Shown one piece after another: positions 26,296-34,495 of a DNA stretch of 64,000 bases. The stretch is from Gammaproteobacteria bacterium UBA2679 (GTDB taxonomy: Bacteria; Pseudomonadota; Gammaproteobacteria; Pseudomonadales; Oleiphilaceae): NCBI GenBank assembly GCA_002354735.1, contig DEMD01000011.1, forward strand, positions 62,001-126,000. The letters are read 5' to 3'. Below the pieces are notes generated by a model. That model was not told the origin of the DNA and made no database searches. It saw only the letters and a list, made by a program, of their open reading frames with translations. A program made the position numbers and the translations under genes. Numbering within the stretch: the stretch's first letter is position 1; the number at the start of each line of letters is the position of its first letter.

Positions 26296-29200
26296 GTGGT
26301 GGAACCTGCTAAGCACGGGTATAGCCGTGGCAATACACTGGACAAGCTCTGGCATACCATAGTGGCCCACTACGACGTTGATGAAGCTGCCTGTGTCTCG
26401 GAGCTTATCGATACACTGGATACCTCTCCGAAGCAGTTTGCCACGATACAGTCGGCTGCCGAAGCATTGGTCAAGAACGTCCGTGCCCAGGATTCATCCA
26501 TCCACATGGTGGACGCCCTGCTGCAGGAGTACAGCCTCGATACTCAGGAAGGTGTGCTGCTGATGTGCCTCGCTGAAGCGCTGATGCGAATTCCTGACAA
26601 GGCGACGGCCGATGCGCTCATCAAGGATCGCTTGTCGACGGCTGACTGGCAGAAGCACGTTGGTCACAGCGGCTCCACGCTCGTGAACGCCTCAACCTGG
26701 GGGCTGCTGCTCACTGGTAAAGTGGTCAAGCTTGATTCAAATATCGAGGATTCACCCAGCGGGGTGCTCAGCCGTCTGGTGAAGAAGAGCGGCGAACCTG
26801 TGATTCGAGGGGCCATGAATCAGGCCATGAAGATCATGGGCAAGCAGTTCGTGCTCGGTCGCACCATTGAGGAAGCCCTCGATAATAGCCGTAAGCCCCG
26901 CAAGCAGGGCTATACCTACTCCTTCGACATGCTCGGTGAGGCCGCAATGACGGCTCACGACGCGAAGCGCTATCTGCAAAGTTACCAGCACGCCATCCAG
27001 GCTGCCGGGCGAGATAACGCGAAAAATAGTGGCGATGCTGAAAGTATCAACAAGGCCGCTGGCAGCGCCTATGCTGAAGCCATGTCCGTGCATGGGCAGA
27101 CCAGCATTTCCATCAAGTTGTCTGCACTTCACCCGCGCTACGAAGCAGCGCAGGAGGACCGCGTACTGACAGAGCTTTACCAGACGGTCGTGAAGTTGCT
27201 GGAGAATGCTCGCGAACAGAACATCGGTATCAACATCGACGCCGAGGAGATGGATCGGCTCGAGATCTCGCTGAAGCTGTTCGAAAAGCTGTATCGCTCG
27301 TCGGTCAATAAGGGCTGGGGCAAGCTGGGCCTGGTGGTGCAGGCCTATTCAAAGCGGGGGCTCCCGGTACTGCGCTGGCTGAATGCGCTGGCGAAAGAGC
27401 AGGGCGACGTCATCCCTGTCCGCTTGGTGAAAGGCGCATATTGGGACACCGAGATCAAACTGGCGCAGCAGAAGGGTCTGCCTGAGTACCCGGTCTTCAC
27501 CCGCAAAGAGAATACCGACATTTCCTACCTGGTCTGCGCCGATTTCCTGTTAAGCGAAGCGACACGAGGCGGTCTGTTTCCGCAGTTTGCCACGCATAAT
27601 GCTCATACTGTGGCTGCAGTGATGGCTGCTGCCAAAGCCGTGGCTACCAAGGCGGGCAGACCACGCGGATTCGAATTTCAGCGCCTGCACGGGATGGGCG
27701 ATGCCCTGTACAAGGCCGTGATGGAGCCCGCGGGTAATCAGAAGGTCCCTGTCCGAATCTACGCACCTGTGGGTGCCCACAAGGATCTGTTGCCCTACCT
27801 GGTGCGGCGCCTGCTTGAAAACGGCGCCAACTCGTCCTTCGTGCACCGTCTCGTAGACGCCAATACACCAGTGTCCGAGCTCACTGGGCATCCTGTTGAG
27901 CAGGTAAGGCGTTTCAAGACCCTGCGTAACAACCGGATTCCCTTGCCTGGCGATATGTTCAGTGACAGGCAGAACTCCAGAGGCGTCAACCTTTGGTGCG
28001 AAAAGCACTGGAAGCAGTTGCATGCCGACCTGCGGCATTGGGACTCCCATCAGTGGCATGCCGCCAGTGCGCCGGTGAGTGCAGCGTCACTGTCAGCCAA
28101 GCGTGCTTCTGACGGTGCAGCCGAGACCATGCATAGCCCGAGGGATTTGCGAGAAGTGGTCGGTCATGTGGTCTGGAGCACCCATGAGGAGTTGCAGACT
28201 GCACTGAGCGTTGCCGAGCAGTATTTTCCTACCTGGTCGGGTACGCCAGTCGAGAAGCGCGCCACTGCGCTTGAAAAGTTTGCTGACCTGATGGAAAGCA
28301 ACATGGCCGAGCTGATGGCGCTGTGTTGTCGCGAAGCCGGCAAGACGATGCAGGACGGTATAGACGAGGTCAGAGAGGCTGTCGACTTCTGTCGCTACTA
28401 CGCTGTGCAGGCACGCAAGCTGATGGGCAAGCCCGAGTTGCTGCCCGGACCTACTGGCGAATCGAATGAACTGTATAGCGTAGGGCGTGGAACCTTTGTC
28501 TGTATTAGTCCCTGGAATTTCCCTCTGGCCATCTTCACCGGCCAGGTAGTGGCAGCGCTGGTTACCGGTAACTGTGTGCTCGCGAAACCGGCCGAACAGA
28601 CATCGCTCATCGCGGCCAGGGCTGTGCAACTGATGCACGAGGCCGGCATACCCACTCAGGCGCTTCAACTTCTACTGGGTGATGGGGCAAAGATAGGTCC
28701 GGACCTACTGTCGGACAAGCGCGTGGCTGGCGTCGCCTTTACCGGATCCACCGGCGCCGCCCATTCAATCAATCGAACATTGGCGGCTCGCGATGGCGCT
28801 ATTGGCATTCTCATTGCCGAAACAGGTGGCCAGAATGCCATGATCGTAGACAGCACGGCACTACCGGAACAGGTGTGTCGTGATGTGCTGCAGTCGGCCT
28901 TCGCCAGCGCTGGCCAACGCTGCTCCGCGCTTCGGGTGCTGTTTGTGCAGGAAGACATCGCCGATCAGCTTATTGAAGTGCTTGCGGGTGCTTTGAGTGA
29001 GCTGCGTGTTGACGATCCGCGTTACCTCAGCACCGATGTTGGTCCGGTGATCGATGCCGAAGCTCTGGCTAATCTGAAGGCGCACATCAAGGCCATCGGC
29101 AAGGACAGTCGCTGGCAGGCAAGGGGCGCGGTGCACGGGATAGGGTCGAGCCACGCCGAAGGTCTTCAGGGGCACTATCTGGCGCCGGCCATCGTCGAGA

Positions 29201-29586
29201 TTGACAGTCTGGAGCAACTGGACTCAGAGCACTTCGGGCCGATCCTCCATGTCATCAGATATTCCGCCAAAGGGCTGTCCAAGGTCATCGATTCGATCAA
29301 CAATTCGGGCTTCGGTCTCACGCTCGGAATACACACGCGCAACGAGTCGGCGGCACTTGATATCGAGCGCCGGGTTCGGGTCGGGAACACCTATATCAAC
29401 CGCAACCAGATTGGCGCGGTAGTCGGTGTGCAGCCCTTCGGTGGTCTGGGACTGTCCGGCACAGGTCCGAAGGCCGGTGGACCGCACTATCTGCCGCGCT
29501 TTACCACTGAGCGGGTGCGTACCATCAACACGACCGCCGTAGGCGGCAATGCGACACTGCTGTCGCTCGACGGCGCGCCTGACTAA
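26296..29586 (+). CDS. putA: Bifunctional proline dehydrogenase / glutamate-semialdehyde dehydrogenase PutA
   Basis: Oxidises proline to glutamate in two steps with FAD and NAD+. The 1096-residue protein has an N-terminal arm. A proline dehydrogenase barrel follows at about 210-510, with SIKLSALHPRYEAAQ and VRLVKGAYWDTEIK. The aldehyde dehydrogenase domain spans 600-1080. Catalytic Cys is residue 876 in SAGQRCSALR, and Glu842 is in AETGGQNAM. It lacks the ribbon-helix-helix repressor domain of E. coli PutA (1320 residues), so it should not regulate its own gene. That fits the AraC-type regulator next door. The start is GTG 26296, seven bases after AGGAG; a second GTG at 26299 is possible. Confidence 0.96.
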   Translation: MVEPAKHGYSRGNTLDKLWHTIVAHYDVDEAACVSELIDTLDTSPKQFATIQSAAEALVKNVRAQDSSIHMVDALLQEYSLDTQEGVLLMCLAEALMRIPDKATADALIKDRLSTADWQKHVGHSGSTLVNASTWGLLLTGKVVKLDSNIEDSPSGVLSRLVKKSGEPVIRGAMNQAMKIMGKQFVLGRTIEEALDNSRKPRKQGYTYSFDMLGEAAMTAHDAKRYLQSYQHAIQAAGRDNAKNSGDAESINKAAGSAYAEAMSVHGQTSISIKLSALHPRYEAAQEDRVLTELYQTVVKLLENAREQNIGINIDAEEMDRLEISLKLFEKLYRSSVNKGWGKLGLVVQAYSKRGLPVLRWLNALAKEQGDVIPVRLVKGAYWDTEIKLAQQKGLPEYPVFTRKENTDISYLVCADFLLSEATRGGLFPQFATHNAHTVAAVMAAAKAVATKAGRPRGFEFQRLHGMGDALYKAVMEPAGNQKVPVRIYAPVGAHKDLLPYLVRRLLENGANSSFVHRLVDANTPVSELTGHPVEQVRRFKTLRNNRIPLPGDMFSDRQNSRGVNLWCEKHWKQLHADLRHWDSHQWHAASAPVSAASLSAKRASDGAAETMHSPRDLREVVGHVVWSTHEELQTALSVAEQYFPTWSGTPVEKRATALEKFADLMESNMAELMALCCREAGKTMQDGIDEVREAVDFCRYYAVQARKLMGKPELLPGPTGESNELYSVGRGTFVCISPWNFPLAIFTGQVVAALVTGNCVLAKPAEQTSLIAARAVQLMHEAGIPTQALQLLLGDGAKIGPDLLSDKRVAGVAFTGSTGAAHSINRTLAARDGAIGILIAETGGQNAMIVDSTALPEQVCRDVLQSAFASAGQRCSALRVLFVQEDIADQLIEVLAGALSELRVDDPRYLSTDVGPVIDAEALANLKAHIKAIGKDSRWQARGAVHGIGSSHAEGLQGHYLAPAIVEIDSLEQLDSEHFGPILHVIRYSAKGLSKVIDSINNSGFGLTLGIHTRNESAALDIERRVRVGNTYINRNQIGAVVGVQPFGGLGLSGTGPKAGGPHYLPRFTTERVRTINTTAVGGNATLLSLDGAPD

Positions 29587-29587
29587 C

Positions 29588-29704
29588 GCGCAGACAGACG
29601 GCGCAGACAGACGGCGCAGAAGCGAGGCATATTAAAAGGCGAGGCGACTTGCCTACAGTAAAGGGTCGAATTCGATCAACGATAACAACGATAACAACGA
29701 TAAG
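29588..29704 (+). repeat. Two short tandem repeats in the putA-putP gap
   Basis: A 13-base unit (GCGCAGACAGACG) occurs two and a half times at 29588-29620. A 9-base unit (GATAACAAC) occurs twice, plus a partial third copy, at 29681-29704, ending just before the putP ribosome site. Both look like simple slippage repeats. The second lies in the putP leader and could affect spacing or RNA structure, but no function is shown. Confidence 0.7.
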
Positions 29705-29721
29705 AAAACAGGAGTACGGTG

Positions 29722-31206
29722 ATGATAGAAGACCAATTTGCAGTTGGCATGACCTTCATGGTCTATCTGCTCGGTATGCTGGGTATTGGACTCTGGTCCT
29801 TTCTACGGACGAAGAACCTTTCAGATTATATTCTCGGCGGTCGGAGTCTCGGCCCATTTCCTTCGGCAATCAGTGCGGGCGCATCGGATATGAGCGGCTG
29901 GCTGCTGCTCGGCCTGCCGGGCTATGCCTACTCAGCTGGTCATGAAGCCTTCTGGATTGCGATAGGTCTGCTGGTCGGCACCTGGCTGAACTGGCTCATT
30001 GTTGCCCGACGGCTTCGGGTATACACCATGGCTGCCAACGACTCACTCACCATTCCGGCCTTTCTCGAAAACCGCTTCGAAGACTACAGCCACGTGCTGA
30101 GGATCATCGCTGCGTTCTTCATCCTGCTGTTCTTCCTCTTCTATACCAGCTCTGGTCTTGTTGCTGGCGGCAAGCTATTCGAAACCGTTTTCGGCCTCGA
30201 CTATACCTGGGCCGTCATTGCTGGTGCGCTGGCTATCGTTTCCTACACCCTGTTTGGTGGCTATCTGGCGGTGTCATGGACCGACCTGGTGCAGGGGCTG
30301 CTAATGGCGGCCGCTCTCGTCGTCGTGCCTATCGTCGCCATCAATGCCGAAGGTGGCTGGGGTGCGACTCAGGCGGCCATGAATGAGATGAACCCCGAGT
30401 TGCTGAACGCCATGACCAGTTCTACAGGTGAAGCCATGGGCATCATCGGCATTGTTTCCCTGCTGGGCTGGGGCCTTGGATATTTCGGCCAGCCTCATAT
30501 CCTTGCCAGATTCGCCGGTATCCGCTCCGGTAAGGATATCCCGACAGCGCGTCGTATTGCGGTATCGTGGACCGCGCTCTCGCTGTTCGGATCACTGGTC
30601 TGTGGTTTCGCTGCCGTGGTGTTTTTCGACTCGCCGCTGGACGACCCCGAGAAGGCGTTCATGTTGCTGATCAACGCCTTGTTCCATCCTGTAGTGGCCG
30701 GCATCCTGCTGGCGGCTATTCTGGCGGCCGTCATGAGTACCGCTGACTCCCAGCTGCTCGTGTCGTCGTCGGCACTGGCTGAAGATTTCTACAGAACCCT
30801 GATGAAGAAGGACGCCTCGCCGGAGCAGCTGGTCATGGTCGGTCGTGGTGCGGTTGTCGGCCTGGCTGTACTGGCAACGATTCTTGCGATGGATCCGGAA
30901 AGTGGTGTGCTTAGTCTGGTGAGCTATGCTTGGGCTGGCTTCGGCGCGGCCTTCGGTCCGACGCTCATCCTGGCGCTCTATTGGAAGCGCATGAACAGGG
31001 CGGGCGCCATTGCTGGCGTGCTCGTGGGCGGTATCACTGTTGTTATCTGGAAACAGCTGACTGGTGGGATATTCGAACTCTACGAGATCGTACCTGGTTT
31101 CATACTGGCCACTATCGCCATCGTGGCAGTTTCGCTGATGACCCGTGAGCCTTCGGCAACGATTCAGCGACAGTTCGACGAGACTGTCGGCGAAGCGGCT
31201 CACTGA
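29722..31206 (+). CDS. putP: Sodium/proline symporter PutP
   Basis: An inner-membrane Na+-coupled proline importer, 494 residues, with about 13 transmembrane segments of the SSS family. Diagnostic parts are LSDYILGGRSLGPFPSAISA, then GASDMSGWLLLGLPGYAYSA near the start, and AAILAAVMSTADSQLLVSSS in the Na+ site region. The chosen ATG 29722 lies seven bases after GGAG; GTG 29719 is the alternative. It follows putA by 135 bases and supplies its substrate. A good intrinsic terminator follows. Confidence 0.95.
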   Translation: MIEDQFAVGMTFMVYLLGMLGIGLWSFLRTKNLSDYILGGRSLGPFPSAISAGASDMSGWLLLGLPGYAYSAGHEAFWIAIGLLVGTWLNWLIVARRLRVYTMAANDSLTIPAFLENRFEDYSHVLRIIAAFFILLFFLFYTSSGLVAGGKLFETVFGLDYTWAVIAGALAIVSYTLFGGYLAVSWTDLVQGLLMAAALVVVPIVAINAEGGWGATQAAMNEMNPELLNAMTSSTGEAMGIIGIVSLLGWGLGYFGQPHILARFAGIRSGKDIPTARRIAVSWTALSLFGSLVCGFAAVVFFDSPLDDPEKAFMLLINALFHPVVAGILLAAILAAVMSTADSQLLVSSSALAEDFYRTLMKKDASPEQLVMVGRGAVVGLAVLATILAMDPESGVLSLVSYAWAGFGAAFGPTLILALYWKRMNRAGAIAGVLVGGITVVIWKQLTGGIFELYEIVPGFILATIAIVAVSLMTREPSATIQRQFDETVGEAAH

Positions 31207-31239
31207 GCGGTTTTTATGCAGACCGCGCGATAAAGTAGA

Positions 31240-31272
31240 GGCTGCTGTTCAGCATATGAACAGCGGCCTTTT
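31240..31272 (+). terminator. Intrinsic terminator of putP
   Basis: A 12-bp stem (31240-31251 with 31257-31268, one G-U pair) with a five-base loop, GCATA, followed by TTTTG. It lies 34 bases after the putP stop and closes the putA/putP region. Confidence 0.8.
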
Positions 31273-31452
31273 GTCGTTTCGGAACCGACGGGGGTAAAGC
31301 GGCTTGCTGAAATCAAGTTGTAGCAAAGGCTCACAAGGCTTACTATTTGCCCCCTTCATTGCGCCTGGGCGAGCCCGATTGAAAACCAGGGCCCGCAGCT
31401 CTGCGTTAGAATCTGGGGCAAAGGTCGCGAATTCAATGCATTAGGACTAATC

Positions 31453-31992
31453 ATGACGGTTTTGCCAAGAAATTCACGTACGCTCTTTACTGCTCTCGTC
31501 CTCTTCTTCAGTGCCTTTGTGTCGTCTTTCAGTCACGCTGACAGTGATCCGGGAAAGGTCATTGCCGGTTGGATAGAGCGGGTGGCGCTGCCGGATACTG
31601 ATGGTGTCTTCAAAGCCAAGCTCGATACTGGTGCCAAGACCTCCTCAATTTATGCCGACAAGATCGAGATTTTCGAAAAGGAAGGCGACAAGTGGGTGAA
31701 GTTCGAGCTCGTGTTGAAGGATGGTGAAGGCAACGAACGACGTATTCGCATGGAGCGAGAGCGCTCGCGACGAGTAAAGATCAAGAACCATGATGGCATT
31801 CATGATTCACGGGTTACTGTTGATATCGACATCTGCTTCGACGGCCGCAAGCGTACGGTAGAATTCACGCTGGCCGATCGGCGCGAGTACCTTTACGCCA
31901 TTCTGCTTGGCAGGCGCTTCCTTGAAGAGGCCGCTGTAGTGGATTCGGACGAAACCTATCTCACCAGAGCAAGCTGCAAATCCGATGAATAG
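31453..31992 (+). CDS. Exported retropepsin-like aspartic protease domain protein
   Basis: A 179-residue protein with a signal peptide of about 29 residues (ending SSFSHA). A single-domain pepsin/retropepsin fold of the RimK-associated Zn-protease/DUF785 type follows. The active-site motif is present as KAKLDTGAKTSSIYADKIE (DTG near residue 58). The second conserved part is YAILLGRRFLEEAAVVDSD, the usual hydrophobic-hydrophobic-G loop. Members act as homodimers. The substrate is unknown. The gene overlaps the next one by eight bases. It starts a four-gene set also containing an ATP-grasp ligase, so it may trim a peptide or protein modified by that ligase. Confidence 0.85.
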   Translation: MTVLPRNSRTLFTALVLFFSAFVSSFSHADSDPGKVIAGWIERVALPDTDGVFKAKLDTGAKTSSIYADKIEIFEKEGDKWVKFELVLKDGEGNERRIRMERERSRRVKIKNHDGIHDSRVTVDIDICFDGRKRTVEFTLADRREYLYAILLGRRFLEEAAVVDSDETYLTRASCKSDE

Positions 31993-33511
31993 CTTTTCCG
32001 TTAAGATCTGGGCGATCGTGCTGGCAGCCATCGGCATTGCCATCGCGGCCCACAAGATTATCAATGTTGGTCTGCCGCTTACCCCGCAGCAGGACACCGA
32101 ACTCTGGACTGTGCAGGCGCAAGCAACATTCACGGGCACGGGCGGTCCAGCCAAATTCGCGCTGAAGATACCCAGCACAACGCCGAACTTCCTGAGAATG
32201 GACGAAGATTTCATTTCCAGTCGTTTCGGCTTGTCAGTGGATACGGTCGACAGCAATCGGGTTGCACGCTGGGCGGTCAGGCGCGCCAAGGGAACGCAGA
32301 ACCTGTATTACCGGGTCCAGGTCGCGCGAGCGAACAATGAAGTCGAATTCACTTCGCAGCCCGATTTTCCCGAGAAGCCCGAATACGTAGAACCCTATAA
32401 ATCAGCTATTGAATCCATCCTGCGCACAGTGCGTGAGGAGTCTGCTGACGTGGAAAGCTACGTCAGAGCGCTATTGCTTCAGCTGAATGCCTCCTCGCCA
32501 GGCGCAAATGTCGAGCTCCTGCTGGGCCGTGCCGATGATGCCGACGAGTGGACATCCGAAATCATCTATATATTGAAAGGCGTCAGAATTCCTGCGCGTA
32601 AAATCTGGGGCTTCACCGTCTCTGACAGTAACAACAGCATGGCGTTGACACCTCTGCTGCAGGTACATAATGGCGAGCGCTGGTTCACCTTCAATCCGAG
32701 GACCGCGCAACAGGGGCTGCCGCCTGACTTCCTGGTCTGGATGGTGGGTGACCTGCCTGTCTATGATGCCTCAGGCGCGAAAGACGTTGAATTGAGCTTC
32801 TCGGTCACCAAGACCTACGCAGAGCTCATGAGCGTGGTGCGAAAGGGTGCGGAAGCGTCGGACTCGCTGGTCGCGCAATTTTCGCTCTTTTCCCTGCCAG
32901 TACAGGGACAGAATGTTTACCGCCTGCTGCTGATGGTGCCACTCGGCGCGCTGTTCGTCGTGTTTCTGCGGACCTTCGTTGGCGTGCAGACCTTTGGAAC
33001 CTTCATGCCTATCCTGATTGCACTGGCATTCCGCGAGACCCAGCTGTTCTGGGGCATCGTCCTGTTCAGCGGCATTGTCGCCATTGGTTTGATGATCCGC
33101 TTCTATCTCGAACGTATGATGCTGTTGCTGATTCCCAGGCTTGCGGCCATTCTGGTTATCGTCGTCATTCTCATGCTGCTGGTCAGTCTGGCCACGAATC
33201 GCTTCGAGCTTGATCGTCTGTTGTCCATATCCTTGTTCCCCATGGTTATTCTCGCCATGACGATCGAACGCATGTCGATTACATGGGAAGAAAATGGTGC
33301 AGGCGATGCCATGAAGATGGGTATCGGATCGCTCATCGTGGCGTGTCTGGGTTATCTGATCATGACCAATGAAAGTCTCATGTATGTCATGTTCGTGTTC
33401 CCTGAGCTCCTGCTCGTGATTCTCGGGCTTTGCCTGTGGATGGGCCGTTATACCGGCTACCGTCTCACTGAATTGTTCCGTTTCAATGCGATGAGGCGCG
33501 GCGGCTCATGA
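31985..33511 (+). CDS. Seven-helix membrane protein fused to an inactive transglutaminase domain
   Basis: A 508-residue protein with one N-terminal helix (about 7-27). A periplasmic domain at about 40-300 has a transglutaminase-like pattern, then seven hydrophobic helices at about 315-490. The architecture equals the Pfam families named inactive transglutaminase fused to seven transmembrane helices. In the transglutaminase part the catalytic Cys position has no cysteine (ADEWTSEIIYILKGVRIPAR). The His is kept in LLQVHNGERWFTFNPR, while the usual Asp-Pro appears as Asn-Pro. It is probably a receptor or scaffold that binds a peptide rather than an enzyme. ATG 31985 overlaps the protease gene and its stop overlaps the ligase ATG. 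Confidence 0.85.
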   Translation: MNSFSVKIWAIVLAAIGIAIAAHKIINVGLPLTPQQDTELWTVQAQATFTGTGGPAKFALKIPSTTPNFLRMDEDFISSRFGLSVDTVDSNRVARWAVRRAKGTQNLYYRVQVARANNEVEFTSQPDFPEKPEYVEPYKSAIESILRTVREESADVESYVRALLLQLNASSPGANVELLLGRADDADEWTSEIIYILKGVRIPARKIWGFTVSDSNNSMALTPLLQVHNGERWFTFNPRTAQQGLPPDFLVWMVGDLPVYDASGAKDVELSFSVTKTYAELMSVVRKGAEASDSLVAQFSLFSLPVQGQNVYRLLLMVPLGALFVVFLRTFVGVQTFGTFMPILIALAFRETQLFWGIVLFSGIVAIGLMIRFYLERMMLLLIPRLAAILVIVVILMLLVSLATNRFELDRLLSISLFPMVILAMTIERMSITWEENGAGDAMKMGIGSLIVACLGYLIMTNESLMYVMFVFPELLLVILGLCLWMGRYTGYRLTELFRFNAMRRGGS

Positions 33512-34458
33512 TGTCGTTCATGTCGCCCAAGGCGCTTCGCGAAATCGGCGTGCTGGGTATGAACATGCGCAATGCGGACTTCATCATGAAGTACAATCCG
33601 CGCAACATGTACCCATTGGTCGACGACAAGCTGATTACCAAGAAGCTTGCATTGGAGAAGGGCATTGCCGTACCGAAGTTGTACGGCGTGATCTCGTATC
33701 AACACGAGGTCGACAAGCTCGAGGAGTTGATCCTCTCGCACCACACCGACCTGGTGATCAAGCCAGCTGAAGGTAGTGGTGGTAACGGCATCATGGTTTT
33801 GACCGGCAAGATCGGCAAGATGTACAGCAAGGCCAGCGGCGATCTCGTCAGTCTGGAGACCCTGCAGCATCATGTGTCCAACACGCTTAGCGGTATGTAC
33901 AGTCTTGGTGGTTTGCCTGACCGGGCCTTGTTCGAGTATCGGGTGCAATTCGATCCGTTTTTCGACAAGATCAGCTATCAGGGCGTGCCTGATATTCGTG
34001 TCATCGTGTTCAGAGGCGTGCCCGTAGCTGCGATGATTCGCCTGCCTACCAGGGCCTCTGACGGCAAGGCCAACCTGCACCAGGGCGCACTGGGACTTGG
34101 CATTGATCTCGCCACCGGCGCAACACTCGATGGCGTATGTCAGAACCAGAAAGCTGACCATCATCCGGATACCGGATACAAGACAAAGGGCATCGAGATC
34201 CCGAATTGGCAGCAGATCCTGCGTCTGGCGGTCGAGTGCGCCGATATCGTCGGACTGGGTTATCTCGGTGTTGATATCGTCATGGACAAGAATCTCGGAC
34301 CGCTGATGCTGGAGTTGAATGCCAGACCGGGGCTCAACGTTCAGATAGCCAATCAACGCGGCCTGGTGCCCTCACTCCGTAAGATCGAAAAGATTCCTGT
34401 ACTACCTGTAAGTATCGAAGAGCGGCTAGCACTGGCAGTATCAGTAGCCGGTCACTAG
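33508..34458 (+). CDS. RimK-like ATP-grasp peptide ligase (alpha-L-glutamate ligase homologue)
   Basis: A cytoplasmic 316-residue ATP-grasp protein. Motifs in order: LVIKPAEGSGGNGIMVLTGK (ATP-binding Lys and glycine loop), FEYRVQFDPFFDKISYQGVP, DIRVIVFRGVPVAAMIRLP, then VDIVMDKNLGPLMLELNARP (metal Asp and the Glu-x-Asn pair), followed by GLNVQIANQRGL. The family is distantly related to RimK, which adds glutamate to ribosomal protein S6. Members of this branch sit next to the inactive-transglutaminase membrane protein in many proteobacteria. The acceptor and the added amino acid are unknown. ATGA overlap with the upstream gene implies coupling. Confidence 0.85.
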   Translation: MMSFMSPKALREIGVLGMNMRNADFIMKYNPRNMYPLVDDKLITKKLALEKGIAVPKLYGVISYQHEVDKLEELILSHHTDLVIKPAEGSGGNGIMVLTGKIGKMYSKASGDLVSLETLQHHVSNTLSGMYSLGGLPDRALFEYRVQFDPFFDKISYQGVPDIRVIVFRGVPVAAMIRLPTRASDGKANLHQGALGLGIDLATGATLDGVCQNQKADHHPDTGYKTKGIEIPNWQQILRLAVECADIVGLGYLGVDIVMDKNLGPLMLELNARPGLNVQIANQRGLVPSLRKIEKIPVLPVSIEERLALAVSVAGH

Positions 34459-34495
34459 ACTGGTAGTAAGCTATCTGATCATTCGGGATTTTATT

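Noticed and set aside
29588..29704. Possible CRISPR-like array
   Set aside because: The units are 13 and 9 bases, head to tail, with no spacers. They are simple tandem repeats.
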